Below are positions 1-5,652 of a stretch of DNA of 6,168 nt, piece by piece. How positions within the stretch are numbered: the stretch's first letter is position 1; the number at the start of each line of letters is the position of its first letter. A program made the position numbers and the translations under genes. The notes beneath the pieces are model-generated. The model saw only the letters and a program-made list of their open reading frames with translations. It ran no database searches and was not told the origin of the DNA. The stretch is from NCBI GenBank assembly GCA_024636425.1, contig JAGXHB010000139.1, forward strand, positions 1 through 6,168, in the 5' to 3' direction. The DNA is from Roseobacter sp. (GTDB lineage Bacteria > Pseudomonadota > Alphaproteobacteria > Rhodobacterales > Rhodobacteraceae).

Positions 1-943
1 CAACGGCATTTTCCTTGTCCGAAGGCTTCTCGACGGTGATGCCGATCTTTTCGGGACGGATCGCGAGATGTGCGGTCTGCCCTTCGGCAAAGGTCGCTTC
101 GGACGTTGCAAGAAGCGGGGCCTGATCTGCCGACCAGTCCAGATGGTACATGGCATCGCCAGCAGCTTTGGCGGTGCCTTCGATGATATTCACATCCCCG
201 ATAAAATCGGCGACGTAGACGGAATTGGGTGCCTCGTAGATGCCGTCTGGCGTGGCCACCTGAATGATCCGCCCTTCGTCCATGACAGCAACGCGGCTGG
301 CCACAGTCATCGCTTCTTCCTGATCATGTGTCACGATCACAAAGGTGGTTCCTGTGCCTTCCTGAATATCCATCAGCTCGAACTGGGTGTCTTGTCGCAG
401 TTTCTTGTCAAGCGCGCCCAAAGGTTCATCCAGCAGCAGCAGTTTCGGTGCTTTCGCAAGCGACCGCGCAAGGGCAACCCGTTGCCGCTGTCCGCCCGAG
501 ATCTGATGCGGCTTGCGGCCCGAGAATTTGGTCAGCCGCGTCAGCTTTAGCATCTCCTCGACCCGCGCCGCGATCTGGTCTTTCGGCATGTCGCCACGTT
601 TAAGGCCAAAGGCGATATTCTCCCAGACGCTCAGGTGCGGGAACAGCGCGTAAGACTGGAACATCATGTTCACGGCGCGTTTGTTGGGCGGGATGCCGGC
701 GATATTCTTGCCAGACAGTTCCATTTTGCCCGATGTCGGATTTTCAAACCCGGCCAGCATCCGCATCATGGTTGTCTTGCCGCACCCGGACGGGCCCAGA
801 AGCGCAAAGAATTCCCGTTCGTAGATATTGAGTGTCAGATCATCAATCGCCGTAAAATCACCGAATCTTTTTGTGACATTCTCGAAGCGGATCAGGGGTT
901 TTTCGTTTGGGTCATCCCAAGGGGCAAAGATTTTCTGGCTCAC
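1..943 (-). CDS. potG: Polyamine ABC transporter ATP-binding protein, PotG/PotA type (partial, 3' end beyond the left edge)
   Basis: This is the cytoplasmic ATPase that powers polyamine import through an inner-membrane ABC transporter. The 314 visible residues hold the full nucleotide-binding domain: Walker A GPSGCGKT (50-57), Q-loop Gln96 in MMFQSYALFPH, signature ISGGQ (148-152, Ile in place of the usual Leu), Walker B LLLLDEP (168-174) and switch His206 in VTHDQEEA. The start of the C-terminal regulatory (TOBE-like) domain follows from about residue 245 (FIGDVNIIEG). The match to E. coli PotG, recalled from memory, looks closer than to PotA, notably in the N-terminal half and around KPHQISGGQRQRVALARSLAK. 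PotG is about 377 residues, so roughly 60 are missing off the window. I chose the GTG at 943-941 because AGGAAG stands 7 bases before it and no in-frame ATG lies near. It is downstream of potF on the same strand, 89 bases away, with a terminator hairpin between. Family call secure; substrate inferred from potF. Confidence 0.93.
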   Translation of the reverse strand, partial: MSQKIFAPWDDPNEKPLIRFENVTKRFGDFTAIDDLTLNIYEREFFALLGPSGCGKTTMMRMLAGFENPTSGKMELSGKNIAGIPPNKRAVNMMFQSYALFPHLSVWENIAFGLKRGDMPKDQIAARVEEMLKLTRLTKFSGRKPHQISGGQRQRVALARSLAKAPKLLLLDEPLGALDKKLRQDTQFELMDIQEGTGTTFVIVTHDQEEAMTVASRVAVMDEGRIIQVATPDGIYEAPNSVYVADFIGDVNIIEGTAKAAGDAMYHLDWSADQAPLLATSEATFAEGQTAHLAIRPEKIGITVEKPSDKENAV

Positions 944-957
944 TCTGGGTCTTCCTT
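944..957 (-). promoter_or_regulatory. Ribosome binding site deciding the GTG start of potG
   Basis: Read on the minus strand, AAGGAAG is followed by a 7-base spacer and then GTG. The purine-rich box is a good Shine-Dalgarno match. It supports a GTG start immediately before the residues SQKIFAP. The sequence was seen directly; its use as the ribosome binding site is inferred. Confidence 0.7.
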
Positions 958-986
958 TGCACGGCCTGTCGTCACAGGCTGGGGCA

Positions 987-1018
987 TTTAAAAAGGGCAA
1001 GGCCGGTCAGCCTTGCCC
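987..1018 (-). terminator. Rho-independent terminator between potF and potG
   Basis: A perfect 9-bp stem (GGGCAAGGC pairing with GCCTTGCCC, 995-1003 with 1010-1018) closes a 6-base loop. On the minus strand it is followed at once by TTTTTAAA (994-987). This is a classic intrinsic terminator 15 bases after the potF stop. On the plus strand the 3' side lacks a T run, so it acts in the potF direction. Because potG follows on the same strand, it probably works as a partial terminator or 3'-end stabiliser, giving more binding protein than ATPase. Confidence 0.88.
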
Positions 1019-1032
1019 CGGTACAGACCAGC

Positions 1033-2118
1033 TTAGGTGCCGGATTTGACCTTTGTCCACAGACGCGTCACGACGCGCTGCACTTTGGGGTCGTAGGGCG
1101 ATGTGGTATAAAGATTTTCCAGCGTCGCTTCGTCAGGATAGATCGCGGTGTCGTCGATCACATCTTCCACCAGATACTCCTGGCTCGCCTCGTTGCCGTT
1201 GGCGTAATAGACATAGTTGGATGCCGCAGCCATGTTCTCGGGATCCATGATGAAGTTCAGGAACTTGTGCGCGGCATCAGGGTTCGGCGCATCAACCGGA
1301 ATGGCCATGTTGTCGAACCACATCAGGGCACCTTCTTTCGGTGCGTAATACTCGATCTCCACACCGTTATCAGCCTCTGCCGCGCGATCACGGGCCTGAA
1401 GGATGTCACCGGACCAGCCGAAAGCGACGCAAATATCACCGTTTGCCAGCGCGTTGATGTATTCAGAGCTGTGATATTTCTGCACATAGGGGGCGACCGC
1501 GGTCAGAACAGGCTCTGCCTTTTCGATGGTTTCCACGTCCTGCGCATCGGGATTTTCGCCGATGTACTGAAGTGCCGCAGGGATCAGTTCGACCGGCGCA
1601 TCAAGGAACTGCACGCCACAGGATTGCAGCTTTTCCATGTTCGCAGGATCGAAGATCAACGCAAGCGAGTCTACGGGCGCATCCTCGCCCAACACTTCCT
1701 TGACCTTGTTGATGTTCACGCCAAGACCGGTCGTGCCCCACATGTAATTGATCGCATATTCGTTGCCGGGGTCGTATTTCGATACCCGCTCCGAGATCAC
1801 GTCCCACATGTTTTCGATGTTGGGCAGCTTGGACTTGTCCAGTTTCTGGAACGCGCCAGCTGAAATCTGGCGCTGCAGAAATGTCCCCGAAGGCACGACG
1901 ACATCATAACCGGAACCGCCTGCAAGCATCTTGGTTTCCAGCACTTCGTTGCTGTCGAACACGTCATAGGTCAGGTCAATACCGGTTTCTTCCTCAAACT
2001 TCTCCAGCAAGGATTCGTCGATGTAATCGGACCAGTTGTAGACACGAACCTCTTCGCCGATGGCAGAGGTCGCGATGAGAGCCGTTGCGGCAACGCCGCC
2101 AAGTATCCCGAATTTCAT
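1033..2118 (-). CDS. potF: Periplasmic putrescine/polyamine-binding protein, PotF type
   Basis: This is the extracytoplasmic solute-binding protein that delivers putrescine or related polyamines to the ABC transporter. Residues 1-21 form a signal peptide (MKF, hydrophobic core, likely cleavage after AIG, mature protein from EEVRVYNWSDY). The 361-residue length fits the family (E. coli PotF 370). Hallmarks in order are YNWSDY (27-32), YDVFDSNEVLETKMLAG (51-67), VVVPSGTFLQRQ (74-84), SCGVQFLDAP (166-175), HSSEYINALANGDICVAFGWSGD (216-238), WFDN (267-270), VYYANGNE (303-310) and a WTKVKSG tail. Aligned by eye to E. coli PotF, the ligand residues W29, S77, E177, W235, D238, D269 and Y305 are kept. 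An in-frame ATG at 2142 would add eight residues, but the GGGAGA box stands correctly before the 2118 ATG and that start gives a clean signal peptide. Paralogs often prefer spermidine, so exact specificity is open. Confidence 0.95.
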   Translation of the reverse strand: MKFGILGGVAATALIATSAIGEEVRVYNWSDYIDESLLEKFEEETGIDLTYDVFDSNEVLETKMLAGGSGYDVVVPSGTFLQRQISAGAFQKLDKSKLPNIENMWDVISERVSKYDPGNEYAINYMWGTTGLGVNINKVKEVLGEDAPVDSLALIFDPANMEKLQSCGVQFLDAPVELIPAALQYIGENPDAQDVETIEKAEPVLTAVAPYVQKYHSSEYINALANGDICVAFGWSGDILQARDRAAEADNGVEIEYYAPKEGALMWFDNMAIPVDAPNPDAAHKFLNFIMDPENMAAASNYVYYANGNEASQEYLVEDVIDDTAIYPDEATLENLYTTSPYDPKVQRVVTRLWTKVKSGT

Positions 2119-2129
2119 AAGTTTCTCCC
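2119..2129 (-). promoter_or_regulatory. Ribosome binding site deciding the potF start
   Basis: On the minus strand GGGAGA (2129-2124) lies 5 bases upstream of the ATG at 2118-2116. The alternative in-frame ATG at 2142-2140 has no comparable purine box before it. This favours the shorter reading with its standard signal peptide. Confidence 0.7.
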
Positions 2130-2144
2130 GTTGGTTAAGCATGG

Positions 2145-2173
2145 TTTATCCAGCCTTTGGATAATTTGATCAA
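2145..2173 (-). promoter_or_regulatory. Possible potF promoter
   Basis: On the minus strand TTGATC (2173-2168) and GATAAA (2150-2145) are separated by 17 bases, each matching 4 of 6 bases of the sigma-70-type consensus. A start of transcription near 2138 would leave a leader of about 20 bases before the 2118 ATG and would exclude the upstream ATG at 2142. The -35 hexamer overlaps the repeated ATAATTTGATCA motif. The boxes are weak and this is a proposal only. Confidence 0.3.
2161..2172. promoter_or_regulatory. Putative regulator operator, copy 1 (potF/gntR intergenic)
   Basis: ATAATTTGATCA is identical over 12 bases to the motif at 2981-2992 upstream of spuC. It is centred on the palindrome TGATCA, and its right flank (AGTTTTG) partly mirrors the left arm, giving an imperfect inverted repeat, as expected for a dimeric GntR-family repressor. 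It lies about 43-54 bases upstream of the potF start. The binding protein is inferred to be the adjacent GntR product. Confidence 0.55.
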
Positions 2174-2218
2174 GTTTTGCGTCCGGCGACAAGATGATTT
2201 ATGTTCACACGCACGGGA

Positions 2219-2250
2219 TTGCTGCGCAAGCAAACCGAGTTGAATATAAT
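2219..2250 (+). promoter_or_regulatory. Probable gntR promoter (consensus -10)
   Basis: A perfect -10 hexamer TATAAT lies at 2245-2250, only 13 bases before the ATG at 2264. The best -35 candidate, TTGCTG at 2219-2224, sits at a long 20-base spacing, so the -35 assignment is weak. If the -10 is used, transcription would start near 2257 and the leader would be very short. Confidence 0.4.
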
Positions 2251-2257
2251 TTGAGCA
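2246..2257. promoter_or_regulatory. Putative regulator operator, copy 2 (over the gntR -10)
   Basis: ATAATTTGAGCA matches the 12-base motif of copies 1 and 3 with one change (G for T at position 10). It overlaps the TATAAT -10 element and the predicted transcription start of the regulator gene, the expected place for negative autoregulation. The right arm is poorly palindromic, so affinity may be lower than at the other copies. Confidence 0.4.
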
Positions 2258-2263
2258 GGTTGA

Positions 2264-2944
2264 ATGGCCAGATCCACTATCAGCATTTCAGAGAACCACA
2301 TAGGCGATACCATTGCCAAAGTTCCCGCCCATCAGCACGTGTACGAACGGCTGCGTTCCCTGATCCTATTTGGCGATCTGGCCCCCGGTCAAGCGGTCAC
2401 GATTCAGGGGCTGACAGATCAGTTGAGCGCAGGAATGACGCCTGTGCGCGAGGCTTTGCGCCGTCTGATCGCGGAAGGTGCATTGATCCATCAGGGCAAC
2501 CGACGGGTATCAGTGCCAATCCTGACGCTTCCCGATCTGCAAGAGCTTGAATTCATACGCGAGACCCTGGAGCCGGAATTGACGCGTCGGGCAACCGCGC
2601 GCATGGATGAAGCAAACCTCGCCTTGCTGACCCGGATCGACGACGCGTTGAATGCGGCGATCGCACGCGGAGATATTGGCGAATACCTCAAACAGAATTA
2701 CCAGTTTCACGCGGAAATCTACCGGATTGCGGATGCTCCGATCATCAGCGAAACCGTCGACCGGCTTTGGCTGCGGTTCGGTCCTTCCTTGCGGGTTGTC
2801 TGCGGCCGATCAGGCACCGCAAACCTGCCGGACAAACATGCAGATCTTCTGGCGGCGTTCGAAACCCGGGATGCCGCTCTCGCCGCACAGGCAATGACCG
2901 AAGACGTCGCCCAAGGGATGCTGCAAATTCAGGCATCGCTTTAA
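2264..2944 (+). CDS. GntR-family transcriptional regulator, FadR subfamily with FCD ligand domain
   Basis: This is a DNA-binding repressor or activator that responds to a small carboxylate or amine-derived ligand; it is likely the local regulator of the polyamine genes. The 226 residues split into an N-terminal winged helix-turn-helix (about 22-85, with VYERLRSLILFGDLAPGQ and the hallmark GMTPVREALRRL at 57-68) and an all-helical FCD domain (about 91-215, starting LPDLQELEFIRETLEPELTRRA). The FCD pocket shows N145 and H149 (NYQFH) and H192 (KHADLLAAFETRD). The last helix carries ED (213-214) where metal-binding FCD proteins usually have His, so the metal site may be altered or absent. The gene is divergent from potF (145 bases apart) and 91 bases ahead of spuC on the same strand. 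Only a weak AGCAGG box precedes the ATG. Repeated ATAATTTGATCA sites before potF, gntR and spuC suggest that it controls all three. The family is certain; the effector is unknown. Confidence 0.92.
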   Translation: MARSTISISENHIGDTIAKVPAHQHVYERLRSLILFGDLAPGQAVTIQGLTDQLSAGMTPVREALRRLIAEGALIHQGNRRVSVPILTLPDLQELEFIRETLEPELTRRATARMDEANLALLTRIDDALNAAIARGDIGEYLKQNYQFHAEIYRIADAPIISETVDRLWLRFGPSLRVVCGRSGTANLPDKHADLLAAFETRDAALAAQAMTEDVAQGMLQIQASL

Positions 2945-2970
2945 TTTGCGGGTGAATTCCTGCGATTCGA

Positions 2971-2998
2971 TTGACTCCGCATAATTTGATCATATTCT
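2971..2998 (+). promoter_or_regulatory. Probable spuC promoter with embedded operator
   Basis: TTGACT (2971-2976, 5 of 6 consensus) and TATTCT (2993-2998, 4 of 6) are 16 bases apart. This predicts a transcription start near 3005 and a leader of about 30 bases. The repeated motif ATAATTTGATCA exactly occupies the spacer up to the base before the -10, so a bound regulator would block polymerase. A promoter of its own suggests that spuC can be transcribed independently of gntR. Confidence 0.5.
2981..2992. promoter_or_regulatory. Putative regulator operator, copy 3 (spuC promoter spacer)
   Basis: This is an exact 12-base copy of the motif found upstream of potF (2161-2172). It is centred on TGATCA, with the right flank TATTCT partly mirroring the left arm. 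It sits between the proposed -35 and -10 boxes of spuC, a typical repressor position. The copies lie at promoter regions of adjacent, functionally linked genes, which makes chance identity less likely. Confidence 0.55.
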
Positions 2999-3018
2999 GG
3001 GGCAAACCGATTTTCCCC
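2999..3018 (+). repeat. Short inverted repeat in the spuC leader
   Basis: GGGGCAAA (2999-3006) faces TTTTCCCC (3011-3018) across a 4-base loop, with one C/T mismatch. It lies just after the proposed -10 and before the ribosome binding site AAGAGGTG (3023-3030). It could be a weak leader hairpin or a second protein-binding palindrome. With transcription starting near 3005 only part of it would be in the mRNA, which favours a DNA role if it has any. Confidence 0.3.
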
Positions 3019-3035
3019 TGCTAAGAGGTGCTTTT

Positions 3036-4466
3036 ATGTCTTACATCACGAACCACATGCCGACCGATGAATTGCAGGCACTGGACGCCGCGCACCATAT
3101 GCATCCTTTCACCACGAACGATGAGCTTGCCGCCAAAGGCGCGCGGATCATCACACGTGCCAAGGGCATCTATCTGACCGACAGCGACGGAAACGAGATC
3201 CTAGACGCGATGTCGGGGCTTTGGTGCGTCAACATTGGGTATGGCCGTCAGGAAATGGCCGATGTCGCAGCGCGGCAGATGCTGGAGCTGAACTACTACA
3301 ATACGTTTTTCATGACATCGCATGTGCCCGCGATCGCGTTGGCCAAGGAAATTGCATCACTGGCACCCGAAGGCCTGAACCATGTTTTCTTCGCAGGCTC
3401 CGGGTCAGAGGCGAATGACACCAACATCCGCATGGTCCGAACCTATTGGGCGATGAAGGACAAGCCGGAGAAGTCCCATATCATCAGCCGCAAGAACGCC
3501 TATCACGGGTCCAGCATGGGGTCGGGGTCGCTTGGTGGGATGGCGTACATGCATGCTCAGGGCGGCATGCCAATTCCCGGCATCCACCACATCAACCAGC
3601 CCGACTGGTGGGCAGAGGGCGGCGACCACACACCCGAAGACTTCGGTCTTGCGCGCGCTCAGGAACTTGAGGCAAAGATCCTTGAACTGGGTGCGGAGAA
3701 CGTCGCGGCGTTCATCGCAGAACCCGTTCAGGGTGCCGGCGGCGTGATTGTCCCGCCCAGCACCTATTGGCCGGAAATTCAGCGCATCTGCTCCAAGTAC
3801 AACGTCCTGATCATCGCAGATGAGGTCATCTGCGGATTTGGCCGCACCGGCAACTGGTTCGGCAGCGAGACGATGGGGATCAAGCCACACATTATGACAA
3901 TCGCCAAGGGTCTCAGCTCGGGTTACCAGCCGATTGGCGGGTCGATCGTTTGTGACGAAATCGCCAAAACGATCAACTCTGGCGAATTCAACCACGGCTA
4001 CACCTATTCAGGCCACCCGGTTTGTGCAGCGGTTGCGCTGGAAAACCTGCGGATCCTGCAGGACGAGAACGTGCTGGAACACGTCAACAATGTGGCCGCA
4101 CCCGCATTGAAAGAGGCGTTGGATACGCTGGCGGAACATCCGCTTGTCGGGACGGTCAACGTGTCCGGCATGATGGCGTCGCTGCCCCTGACCCCCCGTA
4201 AGGCGACACGGTCAAAATTCGCGGGCGACGCCGGGACCGTCGGGTTCATGTGCCGGGAACGCTGTTTCGCGAACAATCTGGTGATGCGTCACGTAGGCGA
4301 CCGGATGATCATCTCTCCGCCGCTTGTCATCACCCCCGAAGAGATCAAGATCTTCCAGACGCGCGCCCAGAATGCGCTGGATGAAACCTATGCCGCGCTG
4401 AAAGAAGGCGACTTGCTCAAAGCCGCCGAAGATCACCAGCACGATCACGAGTCCCCTTTGGGGTGA
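3036..4466 (+). CDS. spuC: Putrescine:pyruvate aminotransferase, class III PLP enzyme (SpuC type)
   Basis: This cytoplasmic PLP enzyme moves the amino group of putrescine, or a similar diamine, to pyruvate, giving 4-aminobutanal and alanine: the first catabolic step after uptake. The 476 residues carry class-III landmarks: LWCVNIGYG (62-70), phosphate-binding GSGSEAND (121-128), cofactor-stacking YHGS (156-159), EPVQGAGG (229-236), IADEVICGFGRTG (260-272, Asp262 contacting the PLP ring nitrogen), Schiff-base Lys291 in IAKGLSSGY, and HGYTYSGHP (320-328). Many blocks are nearly identical to P. aeruginosa SpuC as I recall it (NHVFFAGSGSEAND, ENVAAFIAEP, YTYSGHPV, MIISPPLVI). It exceeds SpuC by about 20 residues, ending in a His-rich tail DHQHDHES (466-473). 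AAGAGGTG precedes the ATG by 5 bases. It lies downstream of gntR and converges on the deacetylase gene. Related enzymes accept beta-alanine, GABA or taurine; the polyamine transporter next door favours putrescine. Confidence 0.9.
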   Translation: MSYITNHMPTDELQALDAAHHMHPFTTNDELAAKGARIITRAKGIYLTDSDGNEILDAMSGLWCVNIGYGRQEMADVAARQMLELNYYNTFFMTSHVPAIALAKEIASLAPEGLNHVFFAGSGSEANDTNIRMVRTYWAMKDKPEKSHIISRKNAYHGSSMGSGSLGGMAYMHAQGGMPIPGIHHINQPDWWAEGGDHTPEDFGLARAQELEAKILELGAENVAAFIAEPVQGAGGVIVPPSTYWPEIQRICSKYNVLIIADEVICGFGRTGNWFGSETMGIKPHIMTIAKGLSSGYQPIGGSIVCDEIAKTINSGEFNHGYTYSGHPVCAAVALENLRILQDENVLEHVNNVAAPALKEALDTLAEHPLVGTVNVSGMMASLPLTPRKATRSKFAGDAGTVGFMCRERCFANNLVMRHVGDRMIISPPLVITPEEIKIFQTRAQNALDETYAALKEGDLLKAAEDHQHDHESPLG

Positions 4467-4474
4467 CGCAGATC

Positions 4475-4499
4475 AGGGGCGCGGCCGGTCCGCGCCCCT
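4475..4499. terminator. GC-rich hairpin between the convergent spuC and argE genes
   Basis: A perfect 10-bp stem (AGGGGCGCGG at 4475-4484 with CCGCGCCCCT at 4490-4499) closes a 5-base loop. It starts 8 bases after the spuC stop and runs into the argE stop codon (4498-4500). Neither side is followed by a T run, so it is not a textbook intrinsic terminator. A shared 3'-end barrier for the converging transcripts, or help from Rho, is plausible. Confidence 0.55.
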
Positions 4500-5652
4500 A
4501 GACCAGTTTCTGACCCAGCCGTTCCAGCATCCCCAAACACAACTGCATCTGGTCAAGGCTCACGAATTCGTCCGGCTTGTGCGCCTGCGCAATCGACCCC
4601 GGCCCGCAGACGATGACATCCATACCCATCTCCTGAAACATCCCCGCCTCGGTCCCGAAGGGAACGACATCGGCGGCATTGGCACCCAGCAGCCCTGCCA
4701 CCAGATCGCGGGCGGCGTTTTCGGGCATGGGCTCAAGCCCCACAACCTCGCCCAGTGTTTCGGTTGAGATGTCGGCAGCGGGATAGACGGCGCGCATAGC
4801 CGGCAGCAGCTCTTCTTCGATATAGGCCTGCATCGTGGATTTGACGAAATGCAGATCGCAGGTCTGGACCGGCCTGAACTCCCAATCGACCTCGGCCTTG
4901 CCGACAATCACATTATGCGCATGACCTCCCTGCACCCGACCGATATTGATCGTGGTATAGGGCGGATCAAAGCGGCTGTCTGCCGGCACCCGCGCGCGCA
5001 GATCTGTGCGCAGTGCCATCAGCCGCGAGACATAGCGCACGGCATACTCGGCGGCATTCACGCCCAGATCGGGCGACGACCCGTGACCTTCCAACCCCTC
5101 GAACCGGGTGGTGTATTCGCAGCACCCCTTGTGCCCTTCGATCACCCGCATCTCCGTCGGTTCGCCGATGATGGCGATGTCGGGCTTGATGCCAAGCCGC
5201 GCCAGTTCAGGGATCAGGGCCTGCGCGCCCAGACATCCCGTTTCCTCGTCGTGGGTATAGGCAAAATGAACAGGTCGCTTCAGCGGCAAGGACGCATAAT
5301 GTTCGGCCATGACAACACTTGCAGCGATGAAACCCTTCATGTCGCAAGCGCCGCGCCCGTAAAGAACACCATCCGCCTGTCGCATCCTGAAGGGATCGCT
5401 GTGCCAGTCCTGATCGGTGACTGGCACCACATCCGAGTGGCCCGACAACAACACACCGCCCGGCACATCCGGCCCAAGCGACCCGAACAACGTCGCCTTG
5501 GTTCCCGTCTCGTCGCCAAAGATATGCGTGCGCGCGCCCAAGCCCTGCAACCGCCCCGACAGATCGACGATCATTTCGAGGTTACTGTCGGTCGAAACGG
5601 TTGGATAGGCGATCAGACGGTCAAGCAGATCAATGGTAGCCTGCAACGTCAT
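4498..5652 (-). CDS. argE: M20-family deacetylase, acetylornithine deacetylase (ArgE) type
   Basis: This is a di-zinc amidohydrolase that removes an acyl group from an N-acylated amino acid or amine; the closest known reaction is N-acetylornithine to ornithine plus acetate. The 384 residues match ArgE length and hold the whole active site: H72 and D74 (SGHSDVVPV), D104 (GRGACDMKG), general base E136 and ligand E137 (THDEETGC), E164 (IGEPTEM) and H358 (AQAHKPDEF). The dimerisation/lid domain spans roughly 175-290, with H190 in GHGSSPDLGVNA. The start ATG overlaps the stop of the upstream M24 gene in an ATGA arrangement, implying translational coupling. Alphaproteobacteria commonly make ornithine through ArgJ, so this copy, placed in a catabolic locus next to a polyamine aminotransferase, may act on another N-acyl substrate such as an acylated diamine or N-acetyl-diaminobutyrate. 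Family very sure, substrate not. Confidence 0.88.
   Translation of the reverse strand: MTLQATIDLLDRLIAYPTVSTDSNLEMIVDLSGRLQGLGARTHIFGDETGTKATLFGSLGPDVPGGVLLSGHSDVVPVTDQDWHSDPFRMRQADGVLYGRGACDMKGFIAASVVMAEHYASLPLKRPVHFAYTHDEETGCLGAQALIPELARLGIKPDIAIIGEPTEMRVIEGHKGCCEYTTRFEGLEGHGSSPDLGVNAAEYAVRYVSRLMALRTDLRARVPADSRFDPPYTTINIGRVQGGHAHNVIVGKAEVDWEFRPVQTCDLHFVKSTMQAYIEEELLPAMRAVYPAADISTETLGEVVGLEPMPENAARDLVAGLLGANAADVVPFGTEAGMFQEMGMDVIVCGPGSIAQAHKPDEFVSLDQMQLCLGMLERLGQKLV

Noticed and set aside
68..550. 160-codon open frame on the plus strand
   Set aside because: It is antisense to the conserved ATPase core of potG, which explains the sequence fully.
907..1863. 318-codon open frame on the plus strand
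   Set aside because: It lies antisense to most of potF and the start of potG, shows no family resemblance, and is the usual mirror frame of a GC-rich gene.
2942..2953. A fourth copy of the operator motif (TAATTTG) at the gntR stop codon
   Set aside because: Only seven bases match and the TGATCA core is missing; it is probably chance in coding sequence.
3806..3815. TGATCA cores inside coding regions (also in potG near 322 and spuC near 4307)
   Set aside because: They lack the ATAATT arm, and a 6-base palindrome is expected several times by chance in a window this size.
3405..3995. 196-codon open frame on the minus strand
   Set aside because: It is antisense to the PLP-binding core of spuC and has no recognisable motif.
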